From NCBI GenBank assembly GCA_029287815.1, contig JARFQK010000307.1:1-9309 (forward strand): a stretch of 9,309 bases of DNA, read 5' to 3'. A model generated the notes under the pieces. The model had not been told where the DNA came from, ran no database searches, and was given only the letters and a program-made list of their open reading frames with translations. Both the position numbers and the translations under genes were made by a program. The DNA comes from Gammaproteobacteria bacterium. Lineage in GTDB: Bacteria; Pseudomonadota; Gammaproteobacteria; SZUA-229. Shown piece by piece: positions 1 through 6,863 of the stretch; the first letter of the stretch is position 1, and every line of letters starts with the position of its first letter.

Positions 1-145
1 CTTCGCCTCGGAGAGGAAAGAAATCATAGTTATCGCTGATTCCGGGGATCCGCGTCAACATACGTTGGCGGGCGATGCGCTATCACCCCGCACCACGCAG
101 AGTGTGGCCAGGCATATTGTGGCGTTCATTCGCCAGCTTCCTTAA
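1..145 (+). CDS. C-terminal end of an alpha/beta-hydrolase-like protein (partial)
   Basis: The frame starting at base 2 is open from the window edge to a TAA at 143-145 and gives 47 residues of a C-terminus; the start lies outside the window. The tail contains DPRQHTLAGDALSP followed by an amphipathic helix ending in FIRQLP. A conserved His in an 'xHxxAGD' setting near the C-terminus, followed by a final helix, is what many alpha/beta-hydrolase esterases and lipases show around their catalytic His. With only the tail visible, this is a family-level guess. No clear terminator follows it, and the next gene on the same strand begins about 100 bases later. Confidence 0.5.
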   Translation, partial: FASERKEIIVIADSGDPRQHTLAGDALSPRTTQSVARHIVAFIRQLP

Positions 146-237
146 GTCCTGAGAAGCGCCTCGTGTCCTATATCCTCAACAGCTGGTATGCTGGTTACAG
201 GGAACTTTCTTTTAGATTCTGAAGCATCGCGTGACGC

Positions 238-243
238 GGGAGG
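238..243 (+). promoter_or_regulatory. Ribosome binding site deciding the PHP gene start
   Basis: GGGAGG sits 5 bases before the ATG at 249. The in-frame GTG at 231 lies upstream of this site and has no comparable Shine-Dalgarno sequence, so the ATG at 249 is preferred. Confidence 0.65.
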
Positions 244-248
244 CAGCA

Positions 249-890
249 ATGTTCACAAACTCAGTCGCTGCAGGGAGCGGTGGCTTGCCCGAACTCGGCA
301 ACTTATCGTACCCACAGGATTTGCACATCCATACCATCTTCTCGGACCAGGACAGTTCGGTCGTGCCAGAGCAGACGCCCGAGCTGGTAGCTCGAATCGG
401 TCATGCCAAGGTAATGGGCATCAGCGATCACTTCGAGCATTTCGCCGACACCGCCTATGATATATACGTCGAGCGCATGCGATCGCTGAATCTGTTGGCA
501 GGAACAGAGGTTGACGGTGCGGCATCAGTCGATTTTGCGACCAATCTCGCCTTCGACTACTACATATACCATTGTCGAGACCACGCGGCAGACTATGCTG
601 GCGCTGAACGACTCCTCAGCACCGGGCGACCGGTAATCATTGCTCACCCTAACGCGCTACAGACCAATCTCGATCGAGTTCCTGATGACTGCGTGGTTGA
701 AATCAATAACCGCTACATCTGGCGCTGTGACTGGCATGCCTATTACAGACCGCATCGGAGTAGGTTCCGTTTTGTGATCAGTTCCGACGCCCATCAACCG
801 AACTGGCTCAGCCAAAGCGCCGCTCGCAGAGCTGCCGCGGAACTGGGGATACGTGAAACGAATATCAGAGATGTTCTGACACCCGTCTGA
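249..890 (+). CDS. PHP-domain metal-dependent phosphoesterase
   Basis: A 213-residue protein from the ATG at 249; a longer GTG start at 231 would add six residues but lacks an RBS. It is a single PHP domain, the trinuclear-metal hydrolase fold of histidinol phosphatases, nucleoside-monophosphate phosphatases and PHP exonuclease domains. The expected metal ligands can be placed: H26 and H28 in DLHIHT, D33 in FSD, H61 in GISDH, E87 in GTEVDG, H109 in YYIYHC, H133 in IAHPN, and D180 and H182 in SSDAH. All nine look intact, so the enzyme is probably active. It is shorter than HisK-type histidinol phosphatases (about 260-290 residues). No signal peptide is seen, so it is probably cytoplasmic. The substrate cannot be named; histidinol phosphate, a nucleotide or another phosphoester are all possible. 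It shows no clear link to its neighbours. Confidence 0.85.
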   Translation: MFTNSVAAGSGGLPELGNLSYPQDLHIHTIFSDQDSSVVPEQTPELVARIGHAKVMGISDHFEHFADTAYDIYVERMRSLNLLAGTEVDGAASVDFATNLAFDYYIYHCRDHAADYAGAERLLSTGRPVIIAHPNALQTNLDRVPDDCVVEINNRYIWRCDWHAYYRPHRSRFRFVISSDAHQPNWLSQSAARRAAAELGIRETNIRDVLTPV

Positions 891-896
891 CGATGG

Positions 897-1016
897 AAAG
901 ATGTAGGTGGTTGCGGATGAGCCGCTGCGGTGGGCGACATGGATGGGATGATCAGGCAGCTTGATGCCGCGGTTGATTGTCGAGATGCGTGGGTCGTTCC
1001 AGCGGGTAATTTCTCC
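897..1016 (-). pseudogene. Decayed pstS fragment (phosphate-binding protein)
   Basis: Read on the minus strand, these 120 bases encode GEITRWNDPRI, then NRGIKLPD, then HRSGSSATTYIF. Aligned without gaps to residues 135-174 of the intact PstS in this window (bases 7361-7480), 24 of 40 residues are identical. The match includes the WNDPRI and KLPD motifs and the serine-rich phosphate-binding loop. The frame stays open upstream to a TGA at 1157-1155 but has no plausible start codon, and similarity fades beyond about 1031. On the other side similarity stops at 897, six bases from the PHP gene's stop. It is therefore an internal slice of a pstS-like gene lacking both ends, a relic of rearrangement. 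The divergence indicates a source other than the nearby pstS. Confidence 0.78.
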
Positions 1017-1156
1017 CCGGTAGTGTAGAATGCCCTGACGTATCTTGTTTAGATTCTGGACGCTTCTGGAGAAGTATCTAGGCCCTCCAGCAAATAGTTG
1101 ATAGCGGGACGTCGATACTGTGACAAGGGGTGTAGATTGACAGGCAGAAATTAATC

Positions 1157-2266
1157 ATGTCAAGACGAATTGTTGGTCCCCTTATCTCTTTGCTGCTCGC
1201 TATTGGCGTTGGCGCCGCAATCTACATGTCGGCCAGCGAACAGTTCCAGGAAATGAATCTGGAAGTTGTGCGCGGTGTTTCAGGATCCGAAAAGCTGCCG
1301 TTTTTCCGCGACCAACGTACCATTGATACGCTGGCTGTTGACCCTTTTCACTTGAAATTGGACGTGGAAAAAGCCGGCTCTCGACAGATTGCGACTTCGT
1401 ATAACCTTAAAGAATACGATTTCGCCTTCCCCGCAGGTATACCGGCAGCTGAAAAGATTAAGCAGGAAAATCATATAAAGAAATCTTACCAGCCATTTTT
1501 TACACCAATGGTGATTGCTTCGTGGAAGCCGGTTGCCGATATCCTTATTGAGAATGATGTGGTCTCCGTCAAAGACGGCGCCTATTACATCGTTAACATG
1601 GAAAAGTTGCTAAATCTCATCATCGAGAAAAAACGCTGGACGGATTTGAAAGGTCACGAGAAATACCCAGCAAACAAGTCATTACTTGTCACCTCGACCG
1701 ATATTCGCAAGTCCAACAGCGCGGCGATGTATCTCGCACTGGCGAGTTATGTTTTGAATGGCAACGCTATCGTGCAAAACATGGAGCAGGCGAAGCCATT
1801 GATGGAGGAACTTGGCCAACTGTTCTTGCGGCAAGGATTTACCGAAAGTTCGTCGCAGGCTCCGTTCCAGAACTACCTCACCATGGGGCCGGGTAAATCG
1901 CCAATGGTGATGATATATGAAGCTCAATATCTCCATGAAGCCGCACGGTCCGAAGGGGCCATAGGCGATGATATGGTGCTGCTCTACCCGGAGCCGACAC
2001 TGTTCACGAACCATGTTCTGGTGCCGATCAGCGAGAATGGACAGCGACTGGGGGAGGCACTGACCCAGGACGAGGGCTTGCAGCGTATCGCCACCGACCA
2101 CGGACTGCGAACGAAGAACATCAAACTGTTCAATCAGTTTGTCAAGGAGAACCAATTGGCGGTGCCGAGTTATCTGGTAAATGTCATCGAGCCGCCCAGT
2201 TATGAGGTCCTCGAAGGGATGATCCAGTTGATCGAGCGGAAGTACACCGACGATGCCCTGATGTGA
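1157..2266 (+). CDS. Gene A: membrane-anchored periplasmic solute-binding-like protein
   Basis: A 369-residue protein. Residues 6-25 form a hydrophobic segment after an SRR start, without a clear AxA cleavage site or lipobox, so it is probably a signal anchor that leaves the rest in the periplasm. The remainder resembles type 2 periplasmic binding proteins of the SBP_bac_11/PstS kind: GSEK at 43-46 opens the first strand, STDIRKSNS at 180-188 resembles a ligand loop, and MVMIYEAQYL at 250-259 and LLYPEP at 275-280 resemble crossover strands. Gene B carries matching segments in the same order (GSEL, TDPTASNSG, GLFNYESILM, LIYPKEG), so the two look paralogous. No permease or ATPase gene is adjacent, so a role in sensing or scaffolding may fit better than transport. 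The RBS is weak (AGG at 1142-1144), but the ATG just before the hydrophobic segment is a natural start. The ligand is unknown. Confidence 0.72.
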   Translation: MSRRIVGPLISLLLAIGVGAAIYMSASEQFQEMNLEVVRGVSGSEKLPFFRDQRTIDTLAVDPFHLKLDVEKAGSRQIATSYNLKEYDFAFPAGIPAAEKIKQENHIKKSYQPFFTPMVIASWKPVADILIENDVVSVKDGAYYIVNMEKLLNLIIEKKRWTDLKGHEKYPANKSLLVTSTDIRKSNSAAMYLALASYVLNGNAIVQNMEQAKPLMEELGQLFLRQGFTESSSQAPFQNYLTMGPGKSPMVMIYEAQYLHEAARSEGAIGDDMVLLYPEPTLFTNHVLVPISENGQRLGEALTQDEGLQRIATDHGLRTKNIKLFNQFVKENQLAVPSYLVNVIEPPSYEVLEGMIQLIERKYTDDALM

Positions 2267-2297
2267 TCGGGCATCTGGTACGATTGCTGGCTATAAG

Positions 2298-2450
2298 GTG
2301 AAGGCGCTGTTCAGCGTGCAGCAATCTGCCGATGCTCTGTTATCAGAGGTCGGAAAATTCATGACATATCTGAAAAGAATTGATGCAGAGGAAGTATCGC
2401 CTCAGACTGCTGAAGTTAATACGTCTGCAAGTAACGAGGTTGTGATCTAA
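2298..2450 (+). CDS. Doubtful 50-residue ORF or gene remnant between genes A and B
   Basis: One frame is open from 2262, just after a TGA at 2259-2261, to a TAA at 2448-2450. The first possible starts are GTG at 2298 (50 residues) and ATG at 2361 (29 residues), neither with a convincing RBS. The translation looks protein-like: an amphipathic helix with SADALLSEVGKFMTYLKRID, then an acidic, Ser/Thr-rich tail ending EVVI. The helix loosely recalls the extreme C-terminus of methyl-accepting chemotaxis proteins, which suggests either a leftover of such a gene or a genuine small protein. It ends 13 bases before gene B, which would suit an operon. The function is unknown. Confidence 0.33.
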   Translation: MKALFSVQQSADALLSEVGKFMTYLKRIDAEEVSPQTAEVNTSASNEVVI

Positions 2451-2452
2451 CC

Positions 2453-2457
2453 AGGAG
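2453..2457 (+). promoter_or_regulatory. Ribosome binding site of gene B
   Basis: AGGAG lies 6 bases before the ATG at 2464. It supports that start over the second in-frame ATG at 2470. Confidence 0.7.
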
Positions 2458-2463
2458 CGTCTG

Positions 2464-4020
2464 ATGATCATGCGGGTATTGATGGTAGTGTTTCTCAGTG
2501 TTGTTGTTACAACCACACTCATCGGATGTGGCGAACCACAGGAAACGCTGACGGTGATTGCAGGTTCAGAATTAAAGGACATCGAGCCCAAGCTTGATGC
2601 GATTGCTAAAACAACCGGTGTCAGGCTGCAGATGACCTACATCGGTACGCTGGATGGCGCCGATCAGATCGTCAATGGTCACGATCAGTATGATCTGGCC
2701 TGGTTTTCACACGCGAAATATCTAAGTCTGTTGCAAGGCCAGACCAAACGTATCAAATCGGAAGAGAAAATTGGCCTTTCGCCAGTAATTCCGGGTGTCA
2801 AGGAAAGTCTGGCACGTCGATGGGGCTGGGTCGATAATCCCAATGTTACCTGGGCCGATATCGCTGCTAAGGCGCGCCAAGGTGCATTCAGATATGCAAT
2901 GACAGACCCGACGGCATCGAATTCAGGCTTTTCGACCGTGATGGGCGTGCAAGCGGCATTTGCCGGTTCAAGTGACGCCATCACGGCGGAAGATGTCGAT
3001 GTCGACAAGCTCCAGGCGTTTTTCAGCGGTCAGGTGCTCACGTCGGGAAGTTCCGGGTGGCTCGCTGATGCGTATGTCCGCGATCAGGATCGCATTGACG
3101 GCCTGTTCAACTACGAATCGATACTTATGAACCTGAATGCTTCCGGTCGACTGAGGGAGAAGTTGATATTGATTTATCCCAAAGAAGGGGTGGTCACGGC
3201 GGATTATCCGCTGATACTCTTGAATGATATCAAGCGGGCATCCTATGTGAAGCTGGTGGATTATTTGAAAACATCCGAATTTCAGCAATGGATGATGGAA
3301 AACACCAATCGACGTCCCGTTGTTAGCCGCGTAAAAGCGAGTAGTAAATTTCCCAAAGGTTTCCAGCTCGAACTGCCGTTTCCGAGCCAGCTGGAAGCGG
3401 TGAATGAAATACTTTTTGCATTCCTGGATCAACACCGTAAACCGAGTCATTCCATTTTCGTGTTGGATGTAAGCGGTTCGATGGAGGGGGACCGACTGAA
3501 CAGCCTCAAACGCGCCTTGCTCAACCTGACCGGCGAAGATACCAGTTTGACCGGGCGATTTGCCCGGTTTAGGAATCGTGAGATAGTGACGGTGATTTCG
3601 TTTAACGATGCAGTCGACGTCCATGATAATTTCGATATTGGTCCCCAAGGTAAAGGGATTAAAGACCTGCGCGATAGCGTTCATGGCCTGCACGCCGGTG
3701 GAGGCACGGCCATCTATAACGCCTTGGAAGTCGCTTATGATATCGCGGGCGATGCTCGAGCAGAGGATCCGGGGCGATTTTACTCGATCGTGCTGATGAG
3801 TGACGGAGATAACACGTCTGGCAGCAATTATGCTGATTTCAACGAGTTTTATGCACGTCAGCAGCAAGAACTAGCGGGTATTCGCGCCTTCCCGGTGCTT
3901 TTCGGTGGCTCCAATGACAGAGAAATGAATGCCCTTGCCGAATTGACCGGAGGGCGGGTGTTTGACAGTCGAAAGTACTCGCTTGCGCATGTCTTCAAGA
4001 AAATACGCGGCTATCAGTAA
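2464..4020 (+). CDS. Gene B: lipoprotein fusing a solute-binding domain to a von Willebrand A domain
   Basis: A 518-residue protein. Residues 1-21 form a lipoprotein signal with lipobox LIGC and lipidated C22. Residues 27-300 are a periplasmic binding-like domain (VIAGSELKDIEP near the start, TDPTASNSGFS at 147-157, SGSSGW at 194-199, FNYESILM at 215-222). Residues 328-515 are a vWA domain with a complete metal-ion-dependent adhesion site: DVSGS at 335-339, T415 in GGGTAIYNAL, and D447 in LMSDGDNT. vWA domains with an intact MIDAS usually bind a protein partner through Mg2+, so this protein probably couples ligand binding to a protein contact at the envelope. Combined SBP plus vWA proteins occur in other bacteria, but their role is not settled to my knowledge. 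It lies between gene A, whose binding domain it resembles, and gene C, which follows without a gap. Confidence 0.85.
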   Translation: MIMRVLMVVFLSVVVTTTLIGCGEPQETLTVIAGSELKDIEPKLDAIAKTTGVRLQMTYIGTLDGADQIVNGHDQYDLAWFSHAKYLSLLQGQTKRIKSEEKIGLSPVIPGVKESLARRWGWVDNPNVTWADIAAKARQGAFRYAMTDPTASNSGFSTVMGVQAAFAGSSDAITAEDVDVDKLQAFFSGQVLTSGSSGWLADAYVRDQDRIDGLFNYESILMNLNASGRLREKLILIYPKEGVVTADYPLILLNDIKRASYVKLVDYLKTSEFQQWMMENTNRRPVVSRVKASSKFPKGFQLELPFPSQLEAVNEILFAFLDQHRKPSHSIFVLDVSGSMEGDRLNSLKRALLNLTGEDTSLTGRFARFRNREIVTVISFNDAVDVHDNFDIGPQGKGIKDLRDSVHGLHAGGGTAIYNALEVAYDIAGDARAEDPGRFYSIVLMSDGDNTSGSNYADFNEFYARQQQELAGIRAFPVLFGGSNDREMNALAELTGGRVFDSRKYSLAHVFKKIRGYQ

Positions 4021-4641
4021 GTGGTTTTTAAGAACAAACTGCTATTATTCACGTATAGCACCCCCAACATCGTTGGGGGTGTTTTGGGTTTAAGTGGTCT
4101 GGGGTTGTTTTTTGCGGGCATTATAAAGAGCCTGTGGCCCTTTATCGTGGTCGGGCTTTACGGCATAGGCTACTTTGCTACGCCCAGGAACGAAGAGCTT
4201 CATCTGTCGCTCGGTCACAGGCTCGACTCAGAAACCTTGGCAAAATCGCTTGAACAGTTGACCAAGTCAGTCAGCAGGCGCTTATCAGGTCCGGTCGTTG
4301 AGCGTTTGAACAATTTGAAGCAAACAATGGTTGAAATATTGCCTTACACTGATAAGTTCTCTGGGACGAGTTACAACCTGCATGCGATCAAACAGACCAT
4401 CACGGATTATCTGCCCGACATGCTGGAAACCTATCTCCAGTTACCGCCCGCATATGCCCGATTCCATACTATGAAAAATGGACTAACGCCCCGGGATGTG
4501 CTGATTGAGCAACTCGACCTGCTTGATGGCGAAATGAAAAAGACTTTGGATACGATTCTGAAAAATGACACCGATCAGTTATTGGTGCAAGCCAGGTTTC
4601 TAAAGGACAAATTCTCACACGGGCAAGACTGGTTGAGTTGA
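4021..4641 (+). CDS. Gene C: two-TM membrane protein with XpaC-like C-terminal region
   Basis: A 206-residue protein starting with GTG on the base after gene B's TAA, a spacing typical of translational coupling; no good Shine-Dalgarno site is seen. Two hydrophobic helices (about 17-33 and 36-52) form a hairpin in the membrane. The rest is soluble, helical and charged, probably cytoplasmic. The segment from ITDYLPDMLETYLQLP (127-142) through the leucine-rich helices to FLKDKF (193-198) resembles the XpaC family (5-bromo-4-chloroindolyl phosphate hydrolysis proteins). In Bacillus and others, xpaC-like genes usually neighbour a telA-like toxic-anion-resistance gene; none is seen here. The first codons contain a strong hairpin (4059-4081). 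The XpaC assignment comes from pattern only and is moderate; membrane location is more secure. Confidence 0.65.
   Translation: MVFKNKLLLFTYSTPNIVGGVLGLSGLGLFFAGIIKSLWPFIVVGLYGIGYFATPRNEELHLSLGHRLDSETLAKSLEQLTKSVSRRLSGPVVERLNNLKQTMVEILPYTDKFSGTSYNLHAIKQTITDYLPDMLETYLQLPPAYARFHTMKNGLTPRDVLIEQLDLLDGEMKKTLDTILKNDTDQLLVQARFLKDKFSHGQDWLS
4059..4085 (+). terminator. Terminator-like hairpin inside the start of gene C
   Basis: A perfect 10-bp stem, CACCCCCAAC (4059-4068) pairing with GTTGGGGGTG (4072-4081), has a three-base loop and is followed by TTTT and, after GGG, TTT. This has the shape of an intrinsic terminator, but it lies within codons 13-21 of gene C. It may attenuate transcription past gene B, so that gene C is made at a lower level, or it may be a translational or mRNA-stability element. 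Position and stem are seen directly; function is inferred. Confidence 0.5.
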
Positions 4642-4736
4642 GGAAACGGAATACCAACCCAATGATCCATCTCCGCCCGCACTTAGTCTGAACACGAATC
4701 TACTGAAAAGCAACTTTGCCTGGTAAGATTTCAATT

Positions 4737-4755
4737 CCGGTGATGCCGGTTTTAT
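4737..4755 (+). terminator. Weak possible terminator between the convergent genes
   Basis: CCGG (4737-4740) and CCGG (4746-4749) form a short stem around TGATG, followed by TTTTATT. It lies in the 155-base gap where gene C and the minus-strand ZIP gene converge. The stem is only 4 bp, so this is a weak call; nothing else is seen in that gap. Confidence 0.25.
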
Positions 4756-4796
4756 TCGCCCGTCGATGAATTCTTGGCCTGCAAATCGCAGACCGC

Positions 4797-6635
4797 TTAT
4801 TCGAACACCTTGATCGAGATGGCGGCGAGGAAACCGAGCAGCGTGGCCAGTCCGATGATGCTGCCACCCTTGAAGTAGGCTTCCGGTAACATGGTCTGGG
4901 CGATCATGGTGAGCATGGCACCGGCCGCCATGCCCTCGGCGACGGCGAAAAGTGCCGGCGGTGCACCGACGAAGAACAGATTACCGGCGGCGGCCAGTAC
5001 GCCGGTGATCAGCACCAACGAACCCCACATCAGCAGAATGGTTGGAGCAGCGTAGCCCTGCTGCTTCATGCCGACCGAACTCGACAACGCCTCCGGGTAG
5101 TTTGAGACGAACAATCCGGCGAGCAGCGACAGACTCACTGAGGAACCCACCATGCTGGCGCCGATGACAACCGCTTCGGGAATACCGTCGAGCAGGATAC
5201 CGAGCCAGATGGCGAGAGGTGCGCCTTTGTGAGCAGAGACATCGACGGACATCGCGTCTGCCTCAGGCAACATGTCCCCCGAGCCGAAGGATTTCAATGC
5301 CGTCCGAATCCAGCGTTCGGCCTTTTCCTCGTCAAAGCGCTGTCTGCGCGTTAGGTAGGTGTTGACGTCGCCCCGCTGAACGAAAATGCGAACCCGTTGT
5401 GCGAATTCCGGCGCTGAGGCGAGAAGCGCTGGCAGGTCGACCCGGCGTAATGCCCAGCTGGTGGTGTCTTCGCTGGCTATCGCAGAGACGCTGTGTTTGG
5501 ATCCGGTCAGACAGGCCATGCTGCCAAAGCTGTGGAGTTTGCCCAGACTGGTGGGCAGCTTCCCGCGTTCCGTCGGGTCGATGAGGGAGACTTCTCCCTG
5601 ATCAATGATGAACAGTCGGTCTGCCAGCTCGCCGTAGTGAAAGAAAGTGTGTCCCTTGGGGCGGCTTGTATAGACCATGCACTCGGCGAGCTTAGTGAGC
5701 TCATCGCCTGGTAAACCGGCAAAGAACGGAACGCGCTCAATCTGCTCGGCTATAGAAGCGAAGCGCACGGCGTGCGGCGTTTTCGTCACGGCCTCCGGCA
5801 GCTCGCCACGAGAATACAAGCGGCGCACAGCGCTGTCACACCAGGCTCGTGCATTCGCCTGGTCGATGTTGTGTCGCCCGGTGAGATAGTTAATAATCGG
5901 CGCGGCTCGCAACCAGCGGTGCACCGCCTGGATCAGGATGGGTGAGTTCGGCAGTAAACCGGCAAAAGCGGTTTTAGGGATCACCCAGACGCTGGCGTCG
6001 GTCAACGCCCTGGCCACGTTGGCGTGCGGTGCGCCGGTCAGAAACGCCATGCGACCGAAGGCCATGTTCTTGGTCAGTCGCTCAAAGGAAGCCATGTTCT
6101 GCGCCGGATCCAGCAGCTCGATGATGCCTTCAGCAACAATGTAGAGCGCGTCCGCCGGATCGTCCTGCTGGTAGAGCAAGGTACCCTGCTTGTATTCCCG
6201 TTCCCGTATCGAGGCGGCCAGTGCGTTCACCTCATGCAATGGCAGTGCCTGGAATATATCGATGCGGTCCAGGCTGGAAAGAATCCGCCGGATGCGTCGA
6301 TGGGTCTGTTTGCGCAGGTGATAGACCGTCGTCGACGCCTTACGCATGAAGCCGCCGAAGTTATTAACAACCTCATTCAGGCCGATAAACAGCAGGCCAC
6401 CCAACAGCCAGCCAACGACGAGCGGATACAGGTGCCCCTCGTTCAGGGCTGGCGCGACCAGCTCGACACTGAGTGCGGCCAGCAGGGCGCCACCACCAAA
6501 GGCCATAAGAAATGCTATGGCGCGATCGGCAGGGACCCAGAATGACGCGGTAATAGCCCCCAGTGGCAGAGAGATTGCGCTGATAACACCGAACAGGAAT
6601 GCCAGAGCTGGCGTAGATTCGGACAAGCTGGTCAC
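4797..6635 (-). CDS. ZIP-family metal transporter split by two cyclic-nucleotide-binding-like domains
   Basis: A 612-residue protein. N-terminal TM helices at about 9-31, 38-62 and 69-91 include AFGGGALLAALSVELVAP, a ZIP-like second helix. Two CAP_ED/cNMP-type beta-roll domains follow (about 128-228 and 303-406), inserted in the large loop between TM3 and TM4. TM helices then resume at about 471-495, 500-520, 529-550, 563-583 and 590-610; AEGMAAGAMLTMIAQTMLPEA (566-586) is ZIP-like. The TM4 segment reads LGILLDGIPEAVVIG, where ZIPs usually have HNIPEG, and TM5 reads VSNYPEA in place of HEIPEG, so the metal-binding His residues are replaced. In the sensor domains the phosphate-binding cassettes read FGRMAFLTGAPH and FGSMACLTGSKH: the Glu and Arg that bind cAMP in CRP are absent in both. 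The fold is clear, but substrate and ligand may not be the classical ones. Start: an upstream in-frame TAA at 6659-6657 limits the choice; GTG at 6635 has GAGG only 2 bases away, so TTG at 6626 is an alternative. Confidence 0.82.
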   Translation of the reverse strand: MTSLSESTPALAFLFGVISAISLPLGAITASFWVPADRAIAFLMAFGGGALLAALSVELVAPALNEGHLYPLVVGWLLGGLLFIGLNEVVNNFGGFMRKASTTVYHLRKQTHRRIRRILSSLDRIDIFQALPLHEVNALAASIREREYKQGTLLYQQDDPADALYIVAEGIIELLDPAQNMASFERLTKNMAFGRMAFLTGAPHANVARALTDASVWVIPKTAFAGLLPNSPILIQAVHRWLRAAPIINYLTGRHNIDQANARAWCDSAVRRLYSRGELPEAVTKTPHAVRFASIAEQIERVPFFAGLPGDELTKLAECMVYTSRPKGHTFFHYGELADRLFIIDQGEVSLIDPTERGKLPTSLGKLHSFGSMACLTGSKHSVSAIASEDTTSWALRRVDLPALLASAPEFAQRVRIFVQRGDVNTYLTRRQRFDEEKAERWIRTALKSFGSGDMLPEADAMSVDVSAHKGAPLAIWLGILLDGIPEAVVIGASMVGSSVSLSLLAGLFVSNYPEALSSSVGMKQQGYAAPTILLMWGSLVLITGVLAAAGNLFFVGAPPALFAVAEGMAAGAMLTMIAQTMLPEAYFKGGSIIGLATLLGFLAAISIKVFE

Positions 6636-6823
6636 GTCCTCGTTGATATTCCCGGATTATGCTTGCAGCTCTGGGTAGGTTTCAAGTGCGCCGGACCTGA
6701 CCGACGTGGCCAACAAAATGAATGGCCTATCCAGCATCGTTCACGAAATGAATATTACGGTAGTTAGTCAGATTCTTTGGTCAAGCTCATGAGCTGACGA
6801 TGAATTTAATGCTGCTGAGGCAG
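6636..6823. other. Intergenic region between divergent ZIP and pst genes, left part
   Basis: No gene is seen. It must hold the promoter of the minus-strand ZIP gene, but I find no convincing -35/-10 pair: on the minus strand TTGACC at 6784-6779 lacks a well-spaced -10. A perfect 12-bp palindrome, AGCTCATGAGCT, occupies 6784-6795 and could be an operator or chance. Confidence 0.4.
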
Positions 6824-6863
6824 GTGTCATGAAAGCGTAATAATGCGGCAATATTAGTGTCAC
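6824..6863 (+). promoter_or_regulatory. Tandem PHO-box-like array (PhoB binding) upstream of pstS
   Basis: Seven-base units recur every 11 bp, as in PHO boxes: GTGTCAT (6824), GCGTAAT (6835), CGGCAAT (6846) and GTGTCAC (6857), separated by mostly AT-rich 4-base spacers. Against the CTGTCAT/C half-site the outer units match 6 of 7 and the inner ones 4 of 7. This gives two 18-bp boxes, 6824-6841 and 6846-6863. A weak -10 candidate, AACAAT, at 6874-6879 begins 10 bases after the array, near where PhoB-dependent promoters have theirs, and would put transcription start about 70 bases before pstS. PhoB activation under phosphate limitation is the expected regulation. Confidence 0.6.

Noticed and set aside
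211..1058. An 11-bp direct repeat TTTAGATTCTG at 211-221 and 1048-1058 as possible mobile-element boundaries around the PHP gene
   Set aside because: About ten 11-mer repeats are expected by chance in 9.3 kb, and no inverted repeats or transposase accompany it.
1098..1156. TTGATA at 1098-1103 as a -35 for gene A
   Set aside because: No -10-like hexamer at a suitable spacing.
2968..3867. A 299-codon open frame on the minus strand opposite gene B
   Set aside because: Its translation has no recognisable motifs, while the plus strand encodes a coherent lipoprotein-SBP-vWA protein with RBS; it is a shadow frame.
6024..6545. A 173-codon plus-strand frame opposite the ZIP/cNMP gene
   Set aside because: No motif, no RBS, low-complexity composition; the minus-strand gene explains the region.
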